From Ziziphus jujuba (lineage: Eukaryota; Streptophyta; Magnoliopsida; Rosales; Rhamnaceae), in the NCBI RefSeq assembly GCF_031755915.1, contig NC_083390.1:14539001-14603000 (forward strand): a DNA stretch of 64,000 bases, in the 5' to 3' direction. The notes under the pieces were generated by a model. It ran no database searches. It saw nothing but the letters and a program-made list of their open reading frames with translations, and was not told the origin of the DNA. The position numbers and the translations under genes are program-made. This document shows positions 46,514 to 60,340 of this stretch, one piece after another (the first letter of the stretch is position 1; every line of letters starts with the position of its first letter).

Positions 46514-47248
46514 AAGGATTAATTGTCCTTTAATATCTTTAACTTTTAGAATTTTACAACTTAAGTCCTCAACAATTAGACCTTTAATTTTCCAATTTAT
46601 TGCAATTTGGATCTTATTTAACTATAACTTAAAGAAGAAGAAATAAGTAACTTCTAAAATAGACACCAAAAAAAAAAAAAAAAAAAAGAATGGTTAATTG
46701 TACTTTGATGCCTTCAACTTTTTGGGTTTTACAATCTAAGCTCTCAACATTCCTACTCTGCAATTTAGGTCTTCAATTTTCTAGTTTATTATAATTTAGA
46801 CCTTATTTGACTATTTTACTATGGCATTTAACTGTTTCCTTTCAAGATTAGTACCGAACTATATTAATTTTCAAATTAAAATATATTAATGTAAAAAATA
46901 TTAGATATGTTTAATATTTTGCACTTTAATATCCTTTACTTTTTGTTAAAAAAAAAGAAAAAAAAAAGTTGATGAGGGTCTTCCTGATTAGTATTTAATT
47001 ATATTAAATTTCAAACTAAAAAAATACTAAAAATGTAAATTTTTATAACTAGTTTAAAATTTTACATTTTAAATATTCTAATTCAAAATTTGTAAGTTTA
47101 ATAATATCAATCATGTGAAATAATTGTCAAGCCCTACTAGTTTAAAGGTTTTAAATTGCAAGAAAACGAAAAATTGAGAGTTTAAATTGCTGAGTCAAAA
47201 GCATAAAAAATCTAAATTGCATTTAAGTATTAAAATGCAATTAATCCA
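46514..47248. mobile_element. inverted-repeat element with duplicated left arm
   Basis: The left arm appears twice in direct orientation (46514-46617 and 46690-46815), both with 'ttaattgtmctttratryctt', 'ttttacaa' and 'tttatt..aatttrgayctt'. The right arm (about 47126-47248) read in reverse gives 'ggattaattgcattttaata', 'caatttagattt' and 'ctctcaatttttcgttttc', matching the left arms. No protein is encoded. Fits a degenerate MITE-like family with an extra arm. Confidence 0.6.
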
Positions 47249-48228
47249 ATAAAAAGAGAAAAATTAACATTCAGTTTCGGAATTGGATCCCTAGTTGTTT
47301 GTAACACTCACCTAGAAAAGTGTAAAACCCGTCCCATTGTCTGAACCTTTTAAGTTGTTTAAAACTCTTCTCATCCTTCATCTCCAATAAAAAAGTCATT
47401 GCACAAAGAGTTTGGAGGATGTAGAGGTTGAGTTGAGTTAGTGAGGCCTCGGATGAAATGAGAATAGTGACAATTGAGTTAAAAAATCAATAATTTTCAA
47501 TAAACTTTAAAAATTCTACTAAATTTTCACAATGACAGGCTAATTTCTTCATCATTCAACATAATTTAATGCCAATTTTTTCTTTTATCTTCAACCTATG
47601 TAGGTTTTGAAATATAGTTTTATAATTATGCTAATCGTTACTTTTATCTGTCTACTTTTAGACCCTTCATCTCCTTACCCTTATTTCTTTTTCTCTTAAC
47701 ATTATTGCTAAGTTGTAGTGTTTTATTGCCTTGTTAATTTTTAGACAAAATATAGAAAATAAGTTGATTAAAAATACATCATCTAGTCAAACTGTTCATC
47801 ATTCTTTTATCAATGAATAATTGTTGGAAGCATGATGTATGAACAGGTATGTTTGAGAGCTTTTTGGTATATCAACAACATTTAAAGTATGTTTGTGAGT
47901 GTTACAGAGATTTAATATGGTAAGAATCTAACGAAGACGGATTCCTATATGACTTCAATATATTAACATACATTATCCAACCATAACACATTATTCAAGC
48001 AATAATATGTCATTTAAATAATTTTTGAATTTTTTAAAAATAAAATTTAAATAGGGAATAAGAATCCATAAAATTTGCATGGCATAAATATTGATTATTA
48101 TTAGTGACTAATTCAAATTTTTTTTTTAAATATTGGTTGAAATTTTTTTTTCCTGTCTTATTTGACATAATATGTCCCTGTTGGGACATTTATTTGAAAG
48201 ATAGTTCCAAAAGATGGTTTTAGTATAC

Positions 48229-48262
<34 letters not shown>

Positions 48263-49565
48263 TATATGAACATATATATAGCTAGTATTTTGTCAAGACA
48301 TTTTGATAGATTTTCTATCAAGATATTATTTATTAGCCTTTAGATTTATGTAAGGGTTAAGATTTAAAAATTTATAAAAATTTTGACAAAGATCACTTTG
48401 CCTTTCTAGAATTTTAGTATTTTACTAGATTTATATCAATTTTTAAATGCATATTTAAATCTCAGATTTTAAAATAATCCAATAACTAGTAAAGGAAATA
48501 CTGATAAAAAATTTATCAAATATCCTAGTGAGAGACTGACTTTAGACATATAATAAGGCATAAATAACCTCCCATATAATCCAATAACAGATGCTCTCAT
48601 GTATATATTTACATATATTTGTGCTTTTTTACATCAATTTTGGCAATACAGAAAATACACTTTTTTGCTACAATATATATATGTTTTTTATTACAGAATA
48701 AATATTGTGACTAAATATAATTTTTGAATCAATAATATTTAAATGGTAAAAAAAAAAAGAGATAAAAAAAAGACTAGTTACACATAATGAAACTTGAACA
48801 AAGAAAATTAATTACTATCATCATGTATTTTATTATATAATTTAGAAGATACTTTTCAGAGAATAAAAATCAAAACAATAAAGTTTTAGTTATTCTAATA
48901 TGTTCCACAAATGAGAAAATTAAATAGGGTGGACCCAGATAAAAATGACAAATATTGGAGATTCTTTAAACTAAACAGGAGTCAACAACATCAACAAGAT
49001 CATAAACAAAGAGGTTGCTTCATATGGGTGCAAACTGCAAAGAAGAGACTGATGAAAACAAAACAGATACCAAATTCCTACCTTTTTAAATTTGCTTTAG
49101 AAATTTTGTTTCGACAATTTTATATAACCCCAAAATTTCAATAATTAAAGAAGCTATAGTCTACTAGGTGAGTGATAGCATAATAAAACAAAGTTTCTTT
49201 TCACCTTTTTTTTTTTTTTTTTGGGGAAAATTTCTTTCCGCTTGATTGGGATGTGAAACCAAAGGTGCATGCACATTCCGACCTTTGTTTTGGCACTGCA
49301 CAAATATTATTATATAATTAAATTGGTCCAAAAGAGGGGGATACATGTTGTATAGCCAGCAATATATAGAAGAGATTTTTTTTTTTTTGTGGTTTTTTAT
49401 GGCTTTCCAAATATTTAAGTGTATATATATATATATATACACACACACACATAGCCTTGGGGAATCCAATGGGGCAGGTTTTCGGATGCCCTTATCCTTA
49501 GAATATTAGGTAATCTTTACATGCGTAAGTGCGATAATATTTCAAGGGAAATGTTCCCTTGCGCA
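47249..49565. other. intergenic, AT-rich
   Basis: No gene. Contains (TACA)n then (TA)n at about 48225-48262, a T19 run near 49207, and mixed (TA)n(CA)n at about 49422-49452. The 77-codon ORF at 48911-49144 has no recognisable domain. Confidence 0.55.
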
Positions 49566-50061
49566 TAGAAATGTCAATGGACGGGATGGGATTAGTTTTT
49601 AAAATTTCGTGGGAAATTTTCTATCCTATTTTTGCAATTTTCTCCGTTTCTTTATAGATGGGATGGGGACGGAAATTCCCCAATCGGAAATGGGACGGGA
49701 CAGTTTTTCTGGTTTTTTTTATCATTAATATAATTTTTTTTATAAATAAAATATAAATAAAGTAATTAAAATATAACAAAAATACAATAAAATAGATCGA
49801 TGTCAGTAGCCAAAGTTGGGACTAAGTGTTGGAGCTTGTAAGAAAAGAAAAAAATAATATTTTATATAAATAAAACTAGAAAAAAATATATATATATACC
49901 GGACCGAATTCGAAACAGGATGTTTATTCCCTGTCTCTGGTTCGGGTTTTAAACCTTTATTCCAAATTTGCTTTGTAATCCCGATTTTTCGAAGAAAAAC
50001 TGCCTCTAACGAGGCAGTACACTGTAGGAATCAGACCGTGCGAGGTAAATTGTCATTTCTA
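49566..50061. mobile_element. hAT-type non-autonomous element
   Basis: A 496-bp element with inverted ends TAGAAATGTCAAT and (reverse of the right end) TAGAAATGACAAT, 12 of 13 matching. It is flanked by CTTGCGCA (49558-49565) and CTTGCACA (50062-50069), an 8-bp target duplication with one change (CG to CA). Eight-base duplications are the signature of hAT transposons. The interior has 'gggatggggacgg' runs and an A/T core and codes for nothing, so it would depend on transposase supplied from elsewhere. Confidence 0.82.
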
Positions 50062-51000
50062 CTTGCACAGTCGTATAACCATTTTCCTTTTTACCAACAA
50101 AAAAATAAATAAATAAAATAAAAGGAATATAACGATTTTGGCTGACAGCGAGATTAGCAATTTATCATTGCATTTTTTTGGGCAATATTTGAGAGAGTGA
50201 TTTTTCCGGCATTAAGGTTTAAATCGTGGATTTAAAAATGTATTTTTTGATCATTTTGATCATTTGGATTAATCAATGAATATAATTTTTTATTGATAAT
50301 TTTTATCATTTGAATCAAATCTATGAATATAATTTTTTTATTGCATTTGCTTTGCTCTAACTGAGTTCTTAATTTCAAGGTTTATTCTAGCAATTAATAT
50401 TTATATTTCAAATTAATTATATTAAACTGAAAGAAAACTGTTATCTCTAATCGATGATGATAAAATATCAATGAAAAATATATAATAATCTTTTTATATT
50501 CTTAACGATGGTGTGCATGGATAATTTTTTCTGGATGCAATATATACCAAAAATTTTGTAGCTTTTTTTTTTTTGGCCGTCTATGGGGTCCATTGTTTTA
50601 TTAACAATTAAAAATTGTGTCATGAATTGCAATAAATTGAAAGAAATAATGTGTATTAATTCAAAATAAAAGATTTTAGTGACTAGTAGATTATTAATCC
50701 AAATTAGACAAAAATAGAGGATAGTTAATTTTAAAAATACAAGTTGAGTTCAGTCCAATCCCTTATTCCAAACAACTATTTTTCTTCTCCAAATGCCAAA
50801 ACAAGGCAAGAAAAACACAAAAATAAATAATAAATAAAACAACCAAATGGTCTCCTAATAGAGCTCGTCAAATCCAACCTCGTTTCAATATGCGCTCCGT
50901 TTAGAATCAAAGACTGTTTAATTTGTTTGGAAGCCATTGTCCTTGAACTACATAATTCCAATATTGATTTTTGTCAGTCCTTGTGACCAACGACATCATG

Positions 51001-51031
<31 letters not shown>

Positions 51032-54000
51032 TGGAATCCAATGACTAAATCTAAAATTGTTTCACATTTTGCTTTATATATATTATATATGATATAATAA
51101 GCAGCCCATAAAAGAAATTGGGTTATAATTTCTATATAAATATAAATATATATACATATATATATATATATTTTGGGGGGTCAAATCTAGATCTTTACCT
51201 GAAGAGTCTTATCGTGGATTTTATTTAGCAAAAATGGTAGAAATATCTTTCAATCTGTATCTTTTCTTCTTCTTTTTTTTTTTTTTTTTTTTTTGGATGC
51301 TGAAATTTCAATCTTTATTTCCCACTCACACACACACAAGAGTCATAAGTAGTAGGGCCATGAGAAATTAAAAGCATGCTTTTACATGATGGGAAATTAA
51401 AGGGGCGTGGGTGGGTGTCTTTCATAATGTTACTTTAGACAAACATGTGATGCATTTAATTATGCCCTTATAACCTTCTATTGCCAAAGGTCCCACTTTA
51501 TATATATATATTCTGAATTACAGTTTTAATAATTTGCTCCTCTGTTTATTTATAGTATATTCATATAATTATATTATACTAGATATATCCAATTTCTGAA
51601 TAATTCTTTTGATAAAATGGAGCAGGGCTATTTTCAGAATTTGCTTGAATTCATCAAAATCTAGAAATTATTACAAGTGATCACTTTTTTTTACAAGGGA
51701 TATAGTATCTAACATCACTCTGAACAATTCAACAAATTAAATAGTAAGTTTCTTTACCAATTGATGTGATAAGTAAAATTTTAATAAATTATTTATTAAA
51801 AAAAATCTAAATATGAATAAATTTTTAAATAAATAGGTGAAATCCAAAATTAATTAATTAAATATTTACAAATTATTTACCATATTACTTGTAAATAAAT
51901 TTAATAAACAAGTCAGTGGTTTTTTTAGTTTACAATTCAATTTACTGAAAAACAAGAGTATATTATTGAATAATTTTATTATAAATCATGCATGTATTGC
52001 ACTTTGGTGCATGACACTTGTGCATTGCGTGGTCTTTTTTAATTCTCTTTCTTTCGTTTGAACATCAACATCTGTCCATCAGGCTGTTGATTGGATCGTA
52101 AAAAAGAATCAAGGTGGTTCTCTTCCATTAAACTAACTCTGAAAGACCAACTTGGTATCTATTTTTCTCTAAATTTACTTTATTAATAAAGGAGCTTTTA
52201 TTCCGTCCTTAACCAAAAAAAATAAAAAAATAAAAAAATAATGCATGTAATTCACATTTATCTTTTCATTTGCTGAAATAAAGTGAAAATGATATTCACA
52301 CAAATTAAATTAAAAAATCAGTACATCTCCTTATTCACGTCTCCTTTATTCATGTTCAATTTCATTCTCTCTCTTCATTGGTGTTGATTTGCCACCAATT
52401 TATTCCATGTTATTAGGCGCCATTATTTAATTAATATATCTTTTAAATTAAGTAATTTATATATACATGTCTAAAGTCTTTATTTTTTTAATATAAGTTT
52501 TATAATAATATATTATAGAATTTAGGGGTGATAAACACTGATTGGTATAAAGCTTTCCAACTAAAAAGTATACACTACATCTAATAATTGGAAGACATCA
52601 AGTTTTTCATGCATGTTTTAATTGCTTATCGTGGTATGTTTGATAGCAACTGGAACAGCACTACACATAAATTTATTACTCAATTAATTAGTTCCCTTTA
52701 TTTAAAAAAAAATAAAAATAAATAAATAAATTAGCTTCCTTAACTGTAAATGATTTAATCTATGTTAAAAGCTTTATATATCATTTTTTGTTCACCTCCA
52801 AAAAACTAGTTCATTTAACATGAAATCAATATACAGTCCCTAAAATTTAGGACTCAATATACAGTAGTCAATCCGTAATCTTTCAACAACAAGAATACTA
52901 ATAATAATAATAATACAGTTCATAAAATGTACAACTTATATGTTGGCTAATATTAAAAACAATGCCAAAGTTAAATTTATTTATTAAATAATATAGTAAT
53001 GATGTGATAATATTTAATTGATTTTTTTTTAATTCATCTATCTATTTAGGAATTGATTTTTATATATTTAAATTATATGAATATGTTAATAAATAATATT
53101 TTAACATAGATCACTTACTAAATAAATTTGGTAAATATTTGAATGTATTAAAAATAACTAGTTTTGTTCCACCATTTCAAAGTGCTTTAACAATCTAATT
53201 TTGGTTAAGACATTTTTGTTGAGTTTATGTGAGTGGTCGTTACTAGATTATGATATTCCTAATCCATTTTCATAACCACAAAAAAAAAAAAAAATTAAAT
53301 AAATAAATGTATTTTGAAAAATTAAATTTATTTAAAAAAAAGAGGGAGGAATATGAGTAAATGACACTACATTTTTCCTACTAAAAACACAAGAGGAGGT
53401 CATTTTCACAACCAAAAATAAAAAAATAAAAAAAATAGTTGCACATCTTACGTTAGTTAGTTATTCGATAACCATCTTTGTATTTTATTTTTATTTTTTT
53501 AACATTATAAATTATTCAAATTCCTGCATTCTTATTCGAATCCATTCTTATTCGAATCCATGTTTTTATAATGTAAATAAAAATACTCAACTACGGAATC
53601 TATCATTTTCGTCACCATCTCTGTATTTAATCACAATAAATTTTGGGCTACTCTCTCTCATATAATTTAAGTACAAATAAAATTAAAAAAAAGCTCAAAT
53701 TAATGTGAGATGGTAGGCCTGCACTAATTGGGCCGAGTCTATTGCGGTTACAGGGGGAACACAAGAGGGCTTAATCTGTACAAAGTCCAAAAATGGCCTG
53801 CAATTAAAAGTGACTCGGACTCTGTTCGGTAGCCCAAACGAATTGTTCGTTTGCTTTTTGCAATTTATAGGTTTCCATGTAGAGGGGTCGCTTTATCAAG
53901 AATGGTAAAATTTCAAACCAAAACGAGGAGTATTTTTGAAACGATAATGTTAAGCCCTTAAATTTACGCATCAAATTTTACTTAACAAACGATGTGATAT

Positions 54001-55053
54001 GGTACTATTGCATTCCCTTTCTGTGAATTTTGGAATATTTTTTTATCAACCATTAGTATATAGCTATATTATTTGATAGACAAAAATTGGTGAACAAATG
54101 TGGAGGTCCTGACACATGGGAGATTTTCTGTTTTTATTTTCCATCTTCATTTTTGTCTTACTAGTAAAAAAATGCCATCTTATTTTAAAACGCAATGATT
54201 ATTATTTTTTAACTTATTATTTTGTTTATTTGTTAATATTTTAAAATAAGCTGATGTTACATCAGCAGTAAATAGGAATTGAGATAAATAAATAGGATGA
54301 AAGATCCTTATCTTCTAATAATTTTCTTTTTTAAATATCTTACAGACTAATAGATTCCACCAATTTGTAGGAAATCTGACCCATGTGATGCCTTAAAATC
54401 CAAAAACAAGCTATAAATTTCAAGAACATGGGGGATTTTAATGCTTGCTCAATGGATTTGCTTCTTTATAATTTTATCTGGTTTCTGGTCTTGGCCTGAA
54501 TTTTTGTCCCAAAAGATTAGGCAAGCTTTAGATATCCACTCTTCTTTTTTTAATTTATGGTTCAAAGAGCTGTATCTAGTAGCATGTATACAAATTCTAT
54601 GAATTTTATATAAATGACAGAATCTTTTTAGTCAGCACTGATTTTTTACGGCCATTGTAATGGAAAGGATTAGTCAAATTTGTGATATTACCAGCAGGTC
54701 CCCATTGTCAACCTTTCTATTAATAATGTAGGTTGGGATGGTGAAGGACAGAAAATTTGCAACACTTTGTATTCAAAATCCAAATCCTCAAAACTTATTT
54801 GATTTTTTCTCCTTTGCCTATTTTCAGGTAGTCCATTCACCTTTATAAAGAAATTATTTATATATTTATTGTATTTATTATTATTATTATTATTATTTTA
54901 AATTCAACGAAGAATCTCTCATATATTGTGAAAAACGTGATCTGGGTCACCATGTGCCTCATGACAAGTCTAGGAATACATAAATATTCACAAAATGGCA
55001 TGTAGAATTATATGATTTGACTTTTGATAACAATGTTTTGTTTTTGTTTTATA
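50062..55053. other. intergenic, AT-rich, no gene recognised
   Basis: Only short tracts: a duplicated 'tgaatataattttttattg' segment (50276-50342), (TA)n at 51001-51028, T25 at about 51268-51293, A-runs near 52208-52240 and 53279-53294. The part 53700-53830 is slightly GC-richer, without a recognised feature. Confidence 0.6.
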
Positions 55054-55630
55054 TATTAGATATCTTGTGTGAACTAGTTTTAATAAGGTGATTCACTTAT
55101 AAGATTTGTTTGCATCAGTAATAGGATTAACTTATTTATTAACTTTTTTCAGTAGAGTTCTTGAACATATATTTTTATAATATTTCAGTTAGTTTATTGG
55201 AGTAAAGGATTTAATTTTTTTAAAAGTTTCCTATTTTATTATTATATTATTATTATTCATTATATCTTATATTATTATTACTATTATTATTTTATTAATT
55301 ATTTTGTGTATATATATATATATATATTGGTAAATAAGTCACTACTAAATTAATACGATATATACAATAGAGATAAGGGTTTTGAAGCATTTAGGATGCT
55401 TGTTTGGTGAAAATCTGAAAAAGAAAAGTTAGAGAGCAGTGTGTTTATTAAATACTACTCTTGTCACTTTGTTATTTGTTTTGCAGATTAAAGAATTTTA
55501 TATTGATTCAACGACTGCATCTAAAAAATTAATAATTTAATTAATTACAGTTCTATAATTATGTGTACGTAGATCTGGGAGTACAGTGCTGTAATTAATA
55601 CATGTTCAATTGTTTATGTTATGAAAGAAT
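55054..55630 (+). repeat. old copia 5' LTR
   Basis: Aligns through its length with 60875-61463. Contains (ATT)n near 55237-55300 and (TA)n near 55310-55327. No convincing primer-binding site follows. Confidence 0.75.
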
Positions 55631-57140
55631 TAACAATTAATATTGAAACCATGCACGCAGATTCACCATTGCATTTTATGTGATTTATTTTGTGGGAGAA
55701 TTGGATTGTATTATTGATGTTAGTAAACTGGTTTTACTAAACAGTTATATTAATTGATGTTTTTCGATCCTCTTTTTTTTTCTTTTTCTTGTTTGAAGCC
55801 TTTTAGCTATATATATATATATATATATATACTTGTTACATGATTAGTAGTATCGTTTTTTTCTTTAATAAAAAAATTGGGAAAATTGTTTTTTGGCATG
55901 AATTGAGATTAGGCATTGTGGGCAATTGATTTTCGTTTTGAATGGAATTTGTTTTGGAGTTCCATTTGTTTTGAAACCATTTGAAAATCTAGCAAAATGT
56001 TGAAATCCATGATCGATACTTGTCGGTATTGGGTGTTGTATTTTTAGCATGGTAAGGCTGAATTGATGCTGGGAAATGGTTTTCGGCATTAAGATGAAGA
56101 GAAATCTGGTGGTTATGCTGGAAATAGAGGCCGGTACGGCTAAAAATTTTCGGGTTATTCATACGGGTCCAAGATTCGTTTGTTTGGAAAATGGGTCAAA
56201 CTCGACCTACCTGTAGCATGAAGAAGACCTAAATGATTGGTCGTGTTGTGTCATCTACTGACTTTAGCACGATGTGTCATCTGATAGCCAAATTAAAAAA
56301 AAAAACTTATTTATCTCGTATATGATTTTATTCATTTGTTTATTTATTGTTATTTTATGTGAAATTATCTTCATTCCCAATTTATTTAATTAAAACATCC
56401 AAGGATAAAATTGAATTTTCTTATAATTAAATTGCCACTGCTTTATGCTATGTTTGACATAGTGATTAGAATTAACTAAGTGCTTATTTATTGCAAGACT
56501 ACGTATGTCCAAAACCATGTATTATCATGAGGCTTAGTTCCAAGTTGGCATAGTGGTGTGGTTTTAATTACTCACATGTCGTGAGACTTAACTTGTCAAT
56601 ATCATTAACTTGTTAATGTAATAAAATTTGACATAGTAAATGTAATTTTATGTACTCACCTATAGTGATATCTAATTTGTTTAATTTATGGTGTCAACTT
56701 GTAATTAACATAGTAGATAGGATGCTAAAAATATACCTGTTGTAAAACTTAGCTTGCCTATTTCATGAAATTGTCAATATAACTCGTTTTTTCCCACTTA
56801 TGAATTAGGATCTATACGGGTGATTAGGTTATCCTGTTGATGGTTTAATTACTTGGTAGGATGGTTAGAATGGTAATGGAAATCGATTAAATACTATAAA
56901 TCACAGGTTTTGAGTTACCCTATCAGTGACTTAGTTTAATGCATTTGATTGTGGTGATTAGGTTGGCTGTCCTTGGCCTGTGTATGGATATCCTTTATGC
57001 TACGAGGGCCCTGGCGATATAATGTGATTTTGATATGATTAAGGGGTTTGGGAAGATAGCATTTGCATAGTTCCTATGATGTGATGCATTTTTGTTATTT
57101 GCTATTTACATAGCTGGAAGTACTCTTAATACTTTGTCTA
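55631..57140 (+). other. old copia interior without readable coding
   Basis: Between the left LTR and the first Gag-like text. Contains (TA)n at 55809-55830 and loosely repeated phrases such as 'gagacttaacttgtcaat' and 'aaaacttagcttgcctat' (56580-56770). The antisense 74-codon ORF (55865-56089) has no motif. This may be a long leader or a separate decayed insertion. Confidence 0.4.
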
Positions 57141-58460
57141 TGAATGCTATAGTAAAATAGAATAAACTAATTATCAGAAACTACTAAAGATTTTGAAAAA
57201 TGTTTGACTCTTGTAAAGTTAGATTCAGCTTTAGATTTTGGTCCATATGAGATACCAGATAATTATAGTACTGTCAAGGTTAAATGTTGTATAGGGACAC
57301 AAAACACTTGTATAAGTGTTATATGATGGTCATGGAAAATCACATGCATGATTATATATTTTTAGGTATTATGCTCAATGAATACTATTACTAAGCTCTT
57401 TGTGATAAGTAGAAAATTTATCAATTTTGATAAATTGAGAAACACCACTGTTTAGATTTATTGAAAACTATTATGTATGATAGAGCTAGCGGTGTGAATG
57501 AGCATTTCTTAAAATTTTCCTCTTATAATATCAATCTTATGGACCTTGATAAAGATTTTGGTAACGAGTATCTTTTACCATAATGAGGAGCTTTTCATCT
57601 TTTTCAACAATACTGGGTCAAGCCTTATTACATTAGGAACTTTAGATGTATTTTGAAGGAATTAATTGCTATTCTTTTCAATGAATAGGATGACATCAAG
57701 CTGAATAAGCTTAAGTCTTTTGTTACGGTGATCAATTAAAAGGACAAATATAAAAAAGGTTTTTGCAATGATGGAGAAAATATAAAGCCCAATGAGAATA
57801 AGGGATTTGTTGCCAAATTTTTATTGGCGTTTGTCATCAGTAGGTGGAAAGAAAGAATCCATTCTTGAATGATGCAACTTTTGGCTACAATTTGGTCAAT
57901 TGTTGGATATTGATTGCTTAATAGGAGATGACAAGGAATGGTAAGTCACTTGAGATTTTATGTGGCATTTTGTGGTAATTTCGTTTATAAGTTGTTGATT
58001 ATATTAATTCCTTTGTCTTGTTGTTGTTACTCTTATAGTTGCATCAGTATATGCCAAAATTTGTAATAATTCTTTATGTTATGACATTTATCTAATTTTT
58101 TGTAAACAACCTGCTTTGAGAGGCTATAGATATTTTATTACCTATACTGATAACTTCTTTTATTATGGATATGTTGAGATTATTAGTGAGAAGTTAGAGT
58201 TCTTGGTTGTCTTTAAGGAGTTCGAGGTGAAAATGAAGTTTTGGAAGAATAAGAAGTTGAAGACTATGAAGTTTGACAGGGTGATGAATACTAATGAAAT
58301 TGGACAGAACCCAGTGTCATTCATAATTCATTTAAGTGAGTGCAGCATTAATGCATAGTTTACAATAACTGGCATAATTGAGAGGAGGAACCGCATTTTT
58401 TATGGATATAATGCAATGTATTGGCAAATTTTAATTTGTTATTTTTTTTATGGGTGACAA
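57141..58460 (+). pseudogene. old copia Gag/integrase remains
   Basis: Gag-like fragments (57140-57560) are too damaged to read fully. Integrase is clear at 58116-58358: 'MRGYRYFITYTDNFFYYGYV', followed by 'LVVFKEFEVKMKFWKNKKLK', i.e. the 'G..YF.TFTDD.SRYG' core of copia integrase with the expected second catalytic Asp replaced. Further on 'TGIIERRNRIFYG' (about 58370-58405) matches the 'G.AERRNRTL' box. The frame is open for 80 codons only. Confidence 0.7.
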
Positions 58461-59079
58461 GTTATGCCTAATGTACACCTTTTCTTGTGTATGGGGTTGT
58501 AAAGTTGAAGTTATGATGTATAATTTTGATATTAAGAAGTTGAAGGGGTTCTGGTTTTTATTGTCCACCTTACACCATCAGGATCCTTAAGCCAACTATG
58601 ACTATTTATTTTGAGGATATTTCAATTTTGGTGAGAGCAAATGTCTAAAAGTTCTTGTTTTTCAGATAGAAAAGTGTCTTAATTCCCACTGTTTATGTTC
58701 CTACCAAATATACTGTTGATATGATAGTTATGCAACTACTAGTCAATTATGATTGAACTTATTAAAATAGAATAAGATATTTTGGTTGCAGCGGTTGCTG
58801 ATATGTGTCTTTTAAAAAGCTCATAGAAGGTTCGAAGATCTATTATACTTGATAACTATGAGGTTTATTTATAGGAACATGAGTTTGACATAAGTGATGA
58901 GTCGGATCTAATCATTTATGAGGAAGTCATAAGTAGTTCAGTATCTAATTTTTTGGCTAGATGCAATAGAAGATGTTATGACATCCATGCATCAAATGAT
59001 GTGTGAGATTCAGATTACTACCTAAAGATAGCTATCATAATGGTTGTAAATAGATTGATAAGACTAAGAGATAGACTCC

Positions 59080-60340
59080 AATGGTCAAGTGAACAGGTAT
59101 AAAGCTAGATTTGTTATTAAAAGATTTAGTCAGAAAGGAGTAAATTGACAATAAAGAGACATTTTCTTATGTATTGACAAAGAATTCTTTTAGAATCATT
59201 AAGGCGATTATGGCTAATTATGATTTGGAATTGCATTATATGAATGTCATAACTGCTTTCTTTAATGGAATTTTATATTCAAATATGTATATATATATAT
59301 ATATATATAGTCCAACCAGTTGGCTTTCAAGCAGTGGAGAATGAGAATTTATTTTGTAAGCTTAAGAGATCTATTTATGGTCTTTAGTAGGTCTTGGAAC
59401 AGTGGTATCTCAATTTTTGATGAAATTGTCATCTAAAATTGTTTTGAAGAGAATGTTGTTGATCTTTGCCTATGTTTGAGGGTTATGGGAGCAATTTAAT
59501 ATTTATAGGATTGTATGTTGAAGACATATTGTTAGCTTCCATTGATACTGACCTATTGACTAAGACAAAATTGTTGTTGTGTAGCCATTTTGATATAAAG
59601 GATCTTAAAGAGATTTAATTGGTAGTAGAAACAAAGATTTTTTTAGGTAAGACTAATTGTGTATTGTAATTGTCTTAGCTAGAGTCTATGTTGACAAGAT
59701 TGTGTTGAGTTTTAATATGTACAATATTCTCCAAATATGATATCAGTGATAAGCTCTTTAGGGATTTGTATCCTAAGAATGAGAGAGTGATAAAATGGAC
59801 ATATAATAATAGTCTAGTATTCTCTTACATTTTGGCAGTTTGTTGTTCACTCAAAATTACATATCATCGGATATTATTTATGTTGTAGGTATGTTCTAGT
59901 AAATACTTGAGTAGTCCCGATTATGTATACTATAAAAAACAAATTTGTTTTCAGTTTAGTGCACCATTATTTTGGTGCAGTGGGGTTTTTATAATCTAAT
60001 TATAGTGGCTATATATATGTTTAAATGTTTAACTTTAGGAATGTTATTTATCATGGTAGTAGTAGTTATTTAATGAATTAGTGTTGGATAAACACTTACA
60101 GCTTCATTGATTATAAAGGTAGAGTATATGGCGTGTTTTAAGATTATGATACATGCTTTTGGGTGCACTTTTATTGTATGACTTATAATATTGTTTTATG
60201 GTAATTCCGTAGCTGTATCATTTTGATGAGAGTTTCATTTTGTTGTTTACGCGCCATTTACAATATGATGACGAACAATTAACAAAGGCTAGCTTATAGA
60301 CTTGCTGAAGAAGTATGTGTCACTGTATGGGATTATGGAG
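59080..60340 (+). pseudogene. old copia reverse transcriptase/RNase H remains
   Basis: At 59095-59145 'YKARFVIKRFSQKGVN' is the copia RT start. 'VQPVGFQAVENENLFC'-like text follows a (TA)n expansion at 59287-59308, then 'LKRSIYGL'. The catalytic box at 59514-59525 reads Y-V-E-D within 'GLYVEDILLASIDTD', one aspartate replaced by Glu. RNase H remains include 'SLIIKVEYMACFKIMIHAF' (about 60100-60160). Frames shift repeatedly. Confidence 0.72.

Noticed and set aside
50776..50961. 61-codon minus-strand ORF
   Set aside because: Short with a hydrophobic tail by chance; sits in AT-rich spacer without other gene features.
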